A stretch of 64,000 nt of DNA, taken from assembly GCA_016716085.1 (NCBI GenBank), contig JADJWY010000031.1, forward strand, positions 59,881-123,880, in the 5' to 3' direction. The position numbers and the translations under genes were made by a program. Below are positions 9,404 through 17,468 of the stretch, in pieces. The DNA comes from Hahellaceae bacterium. GTDB lineage: Bacteria > Pseudomonadota > Gammaproteobacteria > Pseudomonadales > Oleiphilaceae. Under the pieces are notes generated by a model that was given only the letters and a program-made list of their open reading frames with translations, made no database searches and was not told the DNA's origin. Within the stretch, counting starts at the first letter, position 1. Every line of letters begins with the position of its first letter.

Positions 9404-11125
9404 TCAGGCGTGATTGGGTTTTCGACGGTACATATCCTGATCTGCTTTGCGAATCAGGGATTCGACGTCCAGTCCATCTTCCGGATACAGCGCAATACCG
9501 ATTGCTGCACCGAGGTTGGGGATTTCCGCCGTGCCTGTTGGGGTGGCCTCGAGCGGTTGGCTTAGCAGTGTTTCCAGTGAAGTTCGTACGTATTCGGCGG
9601 AGGCCCGATTTGCAACGGACTCAAGGAGTATCAGAAATTCATCACCGGCATAACGGGCGACGCTGTCACACCCACGCAGATTTCGGGTCAGGCGCTGACT
9701 TAACTCTTGCAGCACCCGGTCTCCTGCATCATGACCAAATCTATCATTAATTGCTTTGAACCCGTTGAAATCCAGAAAAAGAACGGCGAAAGGCCGTGGG
9801 TCTGAGGCCCGGCGCTTTTGTAAAATACGGTCTTCTATGCGTCTGACAATTGCCTCTCGGTTAGATATGCCGGTTAGCCTATCTGTTAAAAGGCGCTGCT
9901 GCATGGCGGAGAAGCTGCGGGCGAGTTCGCCAAGCTCATCCTGACGGTGGACGGCGACAGGGGTGGTCAGATTGCCTTCTCCGACCTGTCGGGCTGCATT
10001 GGCAAGTGATCGCAATTCTCTCGCGACGGCGGTCAGGACGGATAATCCAATCAGTACGACGACCAGGCTCGCCAGAACGCCTAGTCCGACTGTCTGCTGA
10101 ATGTTTTCGATGATACGGTGGAGGAAATCATGACGCGGCATGGCGACAATAATTGTCCAGTTCAGGCCGGCATCATCCTGTACCCTGGCATAGGCGACCT
10201 GAACACGACTACCGTCACTTTGCTCAAAATAACCGGAGTAGCGGTTGACGCCACCAGTGGCGCGTTGCAGGGATCTGACTTGTTCAAACGTGGTTGTGAT
10301 AAACGGATCGTTGCTTTGGGCCGCATTGAGACGGGTATTCACCCCCTCTGGGGAAACGGAAAGGTGGGGGCCTCGTGAGGTGCCGATAAGATTGCCGTCT
10401 TCCTCTACGACCAATGCCAATCCATTGCGGCTCAGGGAGAGCGTTCTCAAAAATTGATTTACCCGGGCAAGCGACAGGTCTGTTGCTACGACGCCTTCGA
10501 AGGTGCCATCGGCTCGGGTGACGCGACGGGCTCGGGTTGCGACGAGGGCTTCCGTTTTAAAGTCGATGTAAATGGACGTCCAGGTGTGCAGCGATGTGAG
10601 CTGGGCGGCTTGGTACCAGGGCCGTTCCCTGGGGTCAAAAATCTTGTTTTCCTGCAGGGGTTGGCCAAGGTCTCCTGTAATGTCGGCGAAATGGTAAAGC
10701 ATTCGGGGGCCTGATTCGGAGGTTCGCAAGCGAAGCTCGGCCTCACTTTCAGACTCTCGCCATAAACCGAAAAAATGCCCATGGCGATCGCCGTAATAGG
10801 CATAGTTGTTTGGTTCGCGATGAACGGACGTCGCGAGCCAGAAACGAGTGCGCAAATCGGGAAGCTCCGCCTCAATACTGCTCGGCGCGAACACCCCCTT
10901 TGGAAAGGCGGTTTCCAGGACCGCGGCGGAACCTGATACATGGCGCTCTACGGCTTGAGCAATGCGGTTGACGGTTTCAGTGAGAAGCTGACCCGATAAA
11001 CTGTTGATCACCTCCTGACCTGTGCGGTAGGAGAGCAGGCCGATGATGAGTGCCAGCGCCATAACAAGAACGACATAGGGCACGATTAACATCTGTCGCA
11101 ACGAAAGATGTGACAGACTCGGCAT
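9404..11125 (-). CDS. dCache-HAMP-GGDEF diguanylate cyclase
   Basis: 573 residues. An N-terminal helix (about 12-32) and a second helix (about 345-367) bracket a periplasmic double-Cache sensor that includes the typical DPRERPWYQAA motif. A HAMP linker and a GGDEF domain follow. The active site reads YAGDEF, an accepted variant, and RGCD five residues earlier is an intact product-inhibition site. No EAL domain is present, so it should only synthesise c-di-GMP. Cache domains of this type often bind amino acids or carboxylates; the ligand is unknown. With the gene at window start this makes two c-di-GMP enzymes within 11 kb. Confidence 0.9.
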   Translation of the reverse strand: MPSLSHLSLRQMLIVPYVVLVMALALIIGLLSYRTGQEVINSLSGQLLTETVNRIAQAVERHVSGSAAVLETAFPKGVFAPSSIEAELPDLRTRFWLATSVHREPNNYAYYGDRHGHFFGLWRESESEAELRLRTSESGPRMLYHFADITGDLGQPLQENKIFDPRERPWYQAAQLTSLHTWTSIYIDFKTEALVATRARRVTRADGTFEGVVATDLSLARVNQFLRTLSLSRNGLALVVEEDGNLIGTSRGPHLSVSPEGVNTRLNAAQSNDPFITTTFEQVRSLQRATGGVNRYSGYFEQSDGSRVQVAYARVQDDAGLNWTIIVAMPRHDFLHRIIENIQQTVGLGVLASLVVVLIGLSVLTAVARELRSLANAARQVGEGNLTTPVAVHRQDELGELARSFSAMQQRLLTDRLTGISNREAIVRRIEDRILQKRRASDPRPFAVLFLDFNGFKAINDRFGHDAGDRVLQELSQRLTRNLRGCDSVARYAGDEFLILLESVANRASAEYVRTSLETLLSQPLEATPTGTAEIPNLGAAIGIALYPEDGLDVESLIRKADQDMYRRKPNHA

Positions 11126-11394
11126 GTCGTATCTCCTGTTCTTGGGGGCCTAAATGGAAAGAGTGCCAGTTTTAGACGGGAATCGTCCAGCGATTCATGT
11201 GTGGCCTTGTCGACTAATTAATAGGGTATATGCGTTTTCCGCAATGCGGTCTGGCGGATGTCGTCGCTATACTCCTCTGTTGGAGCCCTCGCTTCGGCGG
11301 TGATTTCTTCCGTGTCAGAGGCGGGCCCCCCAGGGACTTGGGGTGAATTCAGATCTTGAAAGAGATGCAAACTAAACACTGAAAAGAGAGTCCC

Positions 11395-11973
11395 ATGGTG
11401 AAAGCTGTTTTCGAGGTGTCTCGCGGTTTTTCTTTCCACCGTGTTCTACCGCTGTTCTGGGTCCTGCTATGGGGCCTGTCGATGGGTGCTCAGGCGGCAA
11501 CAAAGTCTGAGCTTGACGTGAAGGTTAATGCAACCTTGCAGGTTCTCTATGAGAAATTTCCTGAATCCCGTGAGATGGTCCGGCGCTCCTTTGGCGTACT
11601 CGTGTTCCCCGAGATTGCCAAAGCTGGGTTCTTTGTAGGTGGGGAATATGGTGAGGGCGCACTGCTAAAAGATGGTTTCGCCGTCGGTTATTACAGTGCC
11701 GCAGGTGGTTCGATCGGCATTCAATTTGGCGTACAGGTTCGATCCCAGGTTGTCCTTTTCATGAGCCAGGCTTCCTTCGAATCATTCCGGACGGGCCGGG
11801 GTTGGGAAGTCGGCGTAGACGGTAGTGTCGCGGTGGCGACGGAAGGGGCTGGCGGCAAGCTGGACACCAAATCCATCAATCAGCCTGTGGTTGCCTTCAT
11901 TTTTGGGAATAAGGGGCTGATGGCAGGTGTCAGTCTGGAAGGGTCAAAATTTACACCGATTCAAAAGCAGTAA
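11395..11973 (+). CDS. SYLF-domain (YSC84-like) lipid-binding protein, exported
   Basis: 192 residues. The N-terminus is a signal peptide ending near GAQA, followed by a SYLF/Ysc84 domain: KAGFFVGGEYGEGALL, GYYSAAGGSIGIQFG and FIFGNKGLMAGVSLEGSK are the usual conserved stretches. The domain binds phospholipids in eukaryotes; the bacterial members are small periplasmic or lipoprotein-like proteins of unclear role. No lipobox Cys is seen, so a soluble periplasmic form is more likely. The gene stands alone, divergent from the diguanylate cyclase. Confidence 0.85.
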   Translation: MVKAVFEVSRGFSFHRVLPLFWVLLWGLSMGAQAATKSELDVKVNATLQVLYEKFPESREMVRRSFGVLVFPEIAKAGFFVGGEYGEGALLKDGFAVGYYSAAGGSIGIQFGVQVRSQVVLFMSQASFESFRTGRGWEVGVDGSVAVATEGAGGKLDTKSINQPVVAFIFGNKGLMAGVSLEGSKFTPIQKQ

Positions 11974-12011
11974 ATCGTCCACACGCCAGGCTGCCTGTGG
12001 GCGGTTTCGTC

Positions 12012-14789
12012 CTAGTGAAGTAGTTTTAATCCTGCTGGAAGGGCTTCTCCGTATAACTGACGAGAGGCCTCTTCGGTCAGTGCCTGACTTTCCATCGCGA
12101 GTTTTATCCAGCTGTCTGGCGCTCTGGCACTTTTGAGTGATGACAGTATTGTGTCGCGCAGCTCCGGGCCAATATCCTGGTCCCGATCCTCGCTGGGACG
12201 AGCGACCATGACGGCCGCAAATGCGGCAGCGGTGTTCTTACGCCAGTCCTCTTTGAGCATTTGCGCCACCCAGGGGAAAACCTGACTTCGGGGAATCACG
12301 TTGTAGGCACTTCCATGAAATGGAACGCGGGTTGCCAGGCGGCCTAAGGCCCACCAGCTGATGGGCGTTTCACGCGGTTTTTCCAGGCGCGTGGCTAACC
12401 ATCCTGCAACGTCACTTTTGATGTCGAGGGGAAGGCGTTCAAGCGAAGCGACCAGCCGTACCATGTCCTCATAAGATTTTGAGGCAGGGTCTGCCTGTAC
12501 TTTGCGGCTTCGCAGGGCTGCCGGACTGATATAGCCTTCGAGTTTCCGAAAGATCTGTTTCTGCTTCTCGCCATCCAGACCGCCTGCCAGTCTGCGCCAA
12601 AAGGTCCACCATTCACTCCAGAGCTGACTTTCTGTCGTGTGGGCCAGGCCCTGTGAAAACAGTGGCCAGATCTGCTCAATGGACCAGGCATCGGTTGGCG
12701 CACCGTAACCCGGACGGAGCATGTGCCCTGTCAGATTGAGCCACACCCGCTCATGGGCAGGGGATTGTCGGCGTGCTTTGGCAAATTGCAGCATGGTCGC
12801 TGCCAGTGAACGGGATACGTCAAGACTCCAGTCTTCGCGTTTGCCAAAGCGTTTTTCCAGCAGGCTGCGCAATTGTTTAACCAAAGGCAGGGAGATTTTT
12901 GTATCCTTGCTAAACGCCTCCTGAATCCAGGTGATCGCTTCGGTGGGAAGTGGTGCAGGGGCATTTTCAGTCTGCGCTGAGAGGGCTGCGATGTCGTTCG
13001 TTCTTACCTGAAATTCAAGCTTCCAGCGTTGTTCAGCTTGGTCGATGCGCTGGCAAATTAGCTGCAGGCTCCCCAATTCGGACAGGCTACAAACCAGTTC
13101 GACTTCAACCTCTTCTGCTTCTGAGGCACCTCCGCCTGGCAAGGCGACAATTAACGGAGGTAATGGGATGCAATTCAGCGTGTTGAGCGACGTAACGTCA
13201 CCGCTGCGCAGATGTGTTTCATCCGTCGATGACATCAGATGAAATTTCACCGGTTGTCCTACCCGCAGGGCAAAGCGACGCCCTTTGAGGAAGATTTCTT
13301 TTTCCTCCTCCGTGCCTTTGGGAAGTAAGCACAGTCCTGTTGAGTCTGCTTGGCCTGCATTTTCCAGACGCAGAAAATAGGATCGGGGCGAGCCACCGCC
13401 AATACGCATAAACTGCCCTGATCGCGCACGACCGTAGATGACGGCACCCAAGGCGACTGAAAGATCAGGGCGGGGGTTGTGCAGAGCTTCGATAGGACCT
13501 TCGCGCCAGGCTTCAAGTACTCGCTGAAGTCTTTCGCGCAGGAGTGGACTGTTAAAGGCGCCCCCGTTCAGGAGCAGCGTATCGGGATAGTCGGCGATAT
13601 CCTTGCAGCCATGGCGGGCAAGAAAGTCGGCCAGATGCCGTGTAATGGCGGGATCACTGACGTAAGGCAACCCCAGCGTGGTCATCGCATTCCGGCGAAG
13701 GGTGGGGCGTTCATTTCGATCAATGTGGGGTAAAAAACCCTCCAGCGCCAGTTTGTGAACGGCCTGGCGTGTCAGATCGGTTCGGCGCGCTCCACCAATC
13801 AGGCGGGAGCCACTGCCCAAAAGGGTGACGCTAACGGACTCAGGTGAGTCTTCGGCCAGCAATTGTTCCTTGGCTATGCGTGTTTGCAGAACCAGCTGTG
13901 ACAGTGCGGCGGTGTTGAGTTTCTGGTCGGGCCCCGACAACTGGGTTTCAAGTTGGTGAGCCAACGCCAGGTCCAGATTGTCTCCGCCCAGCATCAGGTG
14001 GTCGCCAACACCAATCCGTTCAAGGGCGAACGGTTCGTCGCGGCGATCATCCAGGGTAATGCGAATCAGGCTGAAATCAGTAGTTCCTCCGCCGACATCG
14101 CAGACCAGAATGAGTGAGTGCGTTTTGAGTTGTTCAACCGCATTTTCGCCTTGAGAGGCGAACCAGTCATAGACAACCGCCTGAGGCTCCTCAACCAGCC
14201 ACTTGATGCGAACACCGGCCATCTCCGCCGCTTTTAGCGTCAGGTTACGTGCATTCTCATCAAAAGAGGCCGGCACCGTCAGGACGACGGCCTGGTGTTC
14301 CAGAAGGGCATCCGGAAAAGCACGATTCCAGGCTTGCCTCACATGGAAGAGGTAACTTGCAGAGGCCTGCGTTGGCGTGACGCGCGTAATGGCTTCACCT
14401 TCAAGTGTTGACCAGGGCAGGCAGGCTTCTTGAGCATCAATCTGGGGATGAGACAGCCAGCTCTTTGCGCTGGTGACGAGGCGGCCCTGAGTTTTGGCTC
14501 CGAGAACACGTGCCCATTCGCCAATAATAACACCGGGTATTTCGCCGGGCATGCCCATCGGATCCCATGGCAATGCCCTGTCCTGTGGTGCGATTTCGTT
14601 CTCTGTGGCATGGTAGCGGAGTGAGGGCAGCAGGGGGCGCTTCGCCAGTTCACCTGGTCCCACCAACTGCTCGATCTCGAACAGTTGAGGCGGTGCGTTG
14701 TCTTCAGTTACATGCATCGGTGCATAGGCAACCACCGTATGAGTGGTGCCTAAATCTATGCCAATCAGAAAACGCGGCGTGTGTGCCAT
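12012..14789 (-). CDS. large non-canonical Hsp70 (DUF3731-type C-terminus)
   Basis: 925 residues from the ATG at 14789, which has AGGGG upstream and starts 22 bases after the stop of the preceding Hsp70. A longer frame runs into that gene but has no homology. The first about 480 residues are an actin-type ATPase: IGIDLGTTHTVVAYAP, DVGGGTTDFSLIRI, LGGDNLDLAL and LLLNGGAF keep all nucleotide-binding loops. After a shortened substrate-domain-like part comes an about 330-residue helical extension not found in DnaK, as in proteins annotated with DUF3731. It is the last gene of a DUF2760-Hsp70-Hsp70 operon. No J-protein or GrpE is nearby. The client is unknown. Confidence 0.85.
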   Translation of the reverse strand: MAHTPRFLIGIDLGTTHTVVAYAPMHVTEDNAPPQLFEIEQLVGPGELAKRPLLPSLRYHATENEIAPQDRALPWDPMGMPGEIPGVIIGEWARVLGAKTQGRLVTSAKSWLSHPQIDAQEACLPWSTLEGEAITRVTPTQASASYLFHVRQAWNRAFPDALLEHQAVVLTVPASFDENARNLTLKAAEMAGVRIKWLVEEPQAVVYDWFASQGENAVEQLKTHSLILVCDVGGGTTDFSLIRITLDDRRDEPFALERIGVGDHLMLGGDNLDLALAHQLETQLSGPDQKLNTAALSQLVLQTRIAKEQLLAEDSPESVSVTLLGSGSRLIGGARRTDLTRQAVHKLALEGFLPHIDRNERPTLRRNAMTTLGLPYVSDPAITRHLADFLARHGCKDIADYPDTLLLNGGAFNSPLLRERLQRVLEAWREGPIEALHNPRPDLSVALGAVIYGRARSGQFMRIGGGSPRSYFLRLENAGQADSTGLCLLPKGTEEEKEIFLKGRRFALRVGQPVKFHLMSSTDETHLRSGDVTSLNTLNCIPLPPLIVALPGGGASEAEEVEVELVCSLSELGSLQLICQRIDQAEQRWKLEFQVRTNDIAALSAQTENAPAPLPTEAITWIQEAFSKDTKISLPLVKQLRSLLEKRFGKREDWSLDVSRSLAATMLQFAKARRQSPAHERVWLNLTGHMLRPGYGAPTDAWSIEQIWPLFSQGLAHTTESQLWSEWWTFWRRLAGGLDGEKQKQIFRKLEGYISPAALRSRKVQADPASKSYEDMVRLVASLERLPLDIKSDVAGWLATRLEKPRETPISWWALGRLATRVPFHGSAYNVIPRSQVFPWVAQMLKEDWRKNTAAAFAAVMVARPSEDRDQDIGPELRDTILSSLKSARAPDSWIKLAMESQALTEEASRQLYGEALPAGLKLLH

Positions 14790-14811
14790 CCCAGACCCCT
14801 TGCGTATGCGA

Positions 14812-16674
14812 TCAGTTGCGGACGTCGAATTCAACCTGCCAGCGCTTTTGCCCGTCGCGCGCAACAGCCTCAAGACACAGCGTACCCAATTCCGATACGC
14901 GCGCTTCAAGGGTGACAGGAACGACTGTACCGGGTTTGCGCGCTTCGTCGGTCAGGGTGGCCTGAATTTCCGGTAAGGCCTCCAACTCCTCCGGGTCCCA
15001 ATAGTCGAGCAGAGTACCACTGGTATCCAGGCGGCGGGACTTGGATCCAAAGAATTTAAAGCGAACCGGTTCGCCGACGACTAATCCCAGTTCCTGCTGG
15101 CTAACCGCTGCATGTGTGCCTTCTTCCATGCCAAAGGGCGCGACACAGAGTGCTTCCAGTGGCGCTTCCATGCCCGGAATGGCGGGCATGGCGCTCTCGA
15201 TGCCAACATAATACGCGCTGGCTATGCCACCCCGAATCCGCACACCTTTGCCTCTGCGCACCGCATTGTAGTATGCGGCGCCACGTGCAACGGCGAGATC
15301 CAGATCAATGCCGGTGAGTTGCTTGGCGGGTTCGGCACTCGCTTCGCTCAGCCATCCATTAATGATGGTCATCAGACGGTCGGCAAGCATGTTGGCCTTG
15401 AGGACGCCTCCGTTGAAGAGCACTGCTGTTGGCTTAATAAATCCACGTTCTTCGCGCCCCAGCACCTCGTTCGCAGCGTTGACCTGGCGCGACAGGAAAG
15501 CCGCCAGATGGCGACTGATGGCCGGGTCCTGCGCAAAGGGCAGGCTGAGCTGGGTCAGTGCACGCCGAATGAGGGCGCGTGGATGCTCGTCAACCGGTGT
15601 TTGCGGGAAAAAGCCATCCACCAGCGTTTCCTGAACTTCGCTGTGGGTCAGTTCGGTGCGCAAGGTATTGCCCAGCAATTTGGAACCGCGGCTCGGCACA
15701 ACAATAGGAACCGCCTGAAGGTTCGGATCATTCAGCAGTGCTTCTTTGGCATCCCGGCAGTGATGCACCATGGCCTGAATTTGCCAGGGTTGCAGGTCTT
15801 TGCCATCTGCGGCGAGCTTGGCCTTGAGTCGATAGGCCAGTGCCAGATCCATGTTGTCGCCACCGAGCAGAATGTGATCGCCAACCGCAATGCGGTTCAA
15901 TTCCAGATTACCTTCTGTGTCGGTAACCGCGACCAGTGACAGGTCAGTCGTGCCTCCACCAACGTCGACGACCAGAATAATGTCGCCCGGTCCTACTTGT
16001 TTGCGCCAGTCGTTACCGCAGGCGTGCAGCCAGTGGTATACCGCCGCCTGCGGCTCTTCGAGCAGTGTCAGTTTTTCCAACCCGGTTTCACGTGCGGCAT
16101 CGACCGTCAGATCTCGGGCGGCAGGATCAAAGGATGCTGGGACCGTAATGACCACATCCTGCTGCTCCAGTGGTGATTCCGGGAAGCGGTGGTTCCAGGC
16201 CGCTTTCAGATAGTCCAGATAACGGCGAGTGGCTTCATAGGGCGAGATCCGTGCCACATCGTCGGGGCTGCCCAGTGGAAGAATAGGTTCCCGACAATCC
16301 ACATCGGCATGACAAAGCCAGCTCTTGGCGCTGGACACCAGACGAATCGGCGTCTTGGCGCCCAGAAAGCGTGCGATACCGCCGGTCAGTGAGGATGCGC
16401 TGGCACCCCAGGGCAAGCGGGTATCTTCTTCCGTAAGTTCCGATTCGTGGGCCTGATAGAGAAAGGAGGGAAGCTGGGATTTCTCTTCCACACTGCCTGG
16501 CTGTGTGAGCTGAGGGATGAGTAGCATTTCCAGTGCTGCCGGCGGATCGCCTGCAACGGGCAAGACGTCACTTTCAGTGTCAGGATGGGCTGTGTAGGAG
16601 AGGACGCAGTTGGTCGTGCCCAGGTCAATTCCGACCAGAAAGCGCGGCAGGTTTGCTTTGGATGCCTTGCTCAT
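14812..16674 (-). CDS. non-canonical Hsp70-family ATPase
   Basis: 620 residues, near DnaK length but clearly divergent. The ATPase motifs are intact: VGIDLGTTNCVLSYTA, DVGGGTTDLSLVAV, LGGDNMDLALAYRLKA and VLFNGGVLKANMLADR. The C-terminal about 130 residues are beta-rich and hold a reduced substrate-binding region; the helical lid and EEVD-like end of DnaK are missing. It overlaps the DUF2760 gene by four bases, so translation is coupled. It is only distantly similar to its larger neighbour downstream, which suggests two specialised subunits rather than a recent duplication. Confidence 0.9.
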   Translation of the reverse strand: MSKASKANLPRFLVGIDLGTTNCVLSYTAHPDTESDVLPVAGDPPAALEMLLIPQLTQPGSVEEKSQLPSFLYQAHESELTEEDTRLPWGASASSLTGGIARFLGAKTPIRLVSSAKSWLCHADVDCREPILPLGSPDDVARISPYEATRRYLDYLKAAWNHRFPESPLEQQDVVITVPASFDPAARDLTVDAARETGLEKLTLLEEPQAAVYHWLHACGNDWRKQVGPGDIILVVDVGGGTTDLSLVAVTDTEGNLELNRIAVGDHILLGGDNMDLALAYRLKAKLAADGKDLQPWQIQAMVHHCRDAKEALLNDPNLQAVPIVVPSRGSKLLGNTLRTELTHSEVQETLVDGFFPQTPVDEHPRALIRRALTQLSLPFAQDPAISRHLAAFLSRQVNAANEVLGREERGFIKPTAVLFNGGVLKANMLADRLMTIINGWLSEASAEPAKQLTGIDLDLAVARGAAYYNAVRRGKGVRIRGGIASAYYVGIESAMPAIPGMEAPLEALCVAPFGMEEGTHAAVSQQELGLVVGEPVRFKFFGSKSRRLDTSGTLLDYWDPEELEALPEIQATLTDEARKPGTVVPVTLEARVSELGTLCLEAVARDGQKRWQVEFDVRN

Positions 16675-17282
16675 AGTTCAACCTCCGCTGCCGCAATGAC
16701 GCTGACGTCATGCCCTTCGGCAATTTTAGGGAGGCGGACTTCTGCAGCCTTCCAGCCACGATGAATCAGCGTGCCTGTGAACGGCGCCTGTCCAGTCACA
16801 TTGCCGGTCAGACGAACCTCTGCGGCATTAAAACCTGCGGTGAGGGTGACGCGGCTTTCTTCGCTCTCACTGCGGATGGGTTCAAGTCGAAAATAGTCTT
16901 TCAGGGTCTTTTTTCCGCCTTCATGCACAACGCGGGCGGCTGCACCCACATCGGCATCGCTGAAGCCCTTGAGGTCTTCCTGAAAGAAATCAATCAAACG
17001 GGCATTCTGTTGCAGTAGGGCGAGAAGTTGTAGGGCTGCGTCGGGTGTTGCAGCCTTGAATTCAGGCGCAGGCGCAGGCGCAGGCGCAGGCGCAGGTACA
17101 ACGACCTCTGTCTGAACTTGGCTCGCTTCCGCATTGGGCGGTGACTTGCGGCGCGCCACGACCATAAGCATCACCAGCGTAATGAAAAGCACTGCGCCCA
17201 GAATCAGGTGCAATAAATCGGGTTGAGTTGGAAAGGTGGTGAAATTGGAAGTCATGTCTGTCATCTCTAGGGCTAAGTCCAT
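16671..17282 (-). CDS. DUF2760-type membrane-anchored protein
   Basis: Up to 203 residues. One transmembrane helix near residues 22-43 is followed by a basic stretch (ARRKSPP), a Pro-Ala linker of six PA pairs and a soluble domain of about 130 residues starting near ALQLLALLQQNARLIDFFQEDL. The order fits an inner-membrane anchor with a cytoplasmic domain. The soluble part resembles DUF2760, a family repeatedly found beside this kind of Hsp70 pair. Several in-frame start codons occur near the beginning (17282, 17264, 17255), so the exact start is uncertain. It heads the chaperone operon and could tether or feed the Hsp70s, which is inference. Confidence 0.75.
   Translation of the reverse strand: MDLALEMTDMTSNFTTFPTQPDLLHLILGAVLFITLVMLMVVARRKSPPNAEASQVQTEVVVPAPAPAPAPAPEFKAATPDAALQLLALLQQNARLIDFFQEDLKGFSDADVGAAARVVHEGGKKTLKDYFRLEPIRSESEESRVTLTAGFNAAEVRLTGNVTGQAPFTGTLIHRGWKAAEVRLPKIAEGHDVSVIAAAEVEL
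17064..17096. repeat. six-base tandem repeat coding a Pro-Ala linker
   Basis: More than five tandem copies of GGCGCA, read on the minus strand as alternating Pro and Ala codons inside the DUF2760 gene. Such a tract may vary in copy number by slippage while keeping the frame. Confidence 0.8.
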
Positions 17283-17421
17283 TTACCGGCAGAGACTGCC
17301 CGATTCTGTCCCCGCACGGCTGGGGCTGCTTCGTCGTTCGTGAGCGGGCATGATAGCAATTTAAGACCTTCTTCGGTATAGCCAGGAAGGGTCTATTGAC
17401 TCTGGGGGCACGCCATGATGA

Positions 17422-17449
17422 AATAATGTGAATTATAATTCACATTATT
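17422..17449. promoter_or_regulatory. perfect 28-bp palindrome, likely operator of the AidB-like gene
   Basis: The arm AATAATGTGAATTA is followed at once by its exact reverse complement, giving 28 matched bases with no spacer. It ends 19 bases before the AidB-like ATG, between the promoter area and the AAGGAG ribosome site, and its centre holds TATAAT at 17434-17439. A dimeric repressor of TetR, MarR or GntR type would block transcription here. No regulator gene adjoins it. Confidence 0.75.
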
Positions 17450-17468
17450 GTGAGCAAGGAGTGTCCTG

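Noticed and set aside
11218..11439. Small minus-strand frame of 73 codons in the divergent gap before the SYLF gene
   Set aside because: It overlaps the start of the SYLF gene on the other strand, no ribosome site, no homology.
14790..14909. N-terminal extension of the large Hsp70
   Set aside because: These 40 codons lie within the preceding Hsp70 gene in another frame; homology and a ribosome site support the ATG at 14789.
15112..15939. 275-codon plus-strand frame opposite the 620-residue Hsp70
   Set aside because: Antisense shadow of a strongly conserved gene, no homology and no ribosome site.
17064..17096. CRISPR-like or regulatory reading of the GGCGCA repeat
   Set aside because: It is a coding Pro-Ala linker in the DUF2760 gene.
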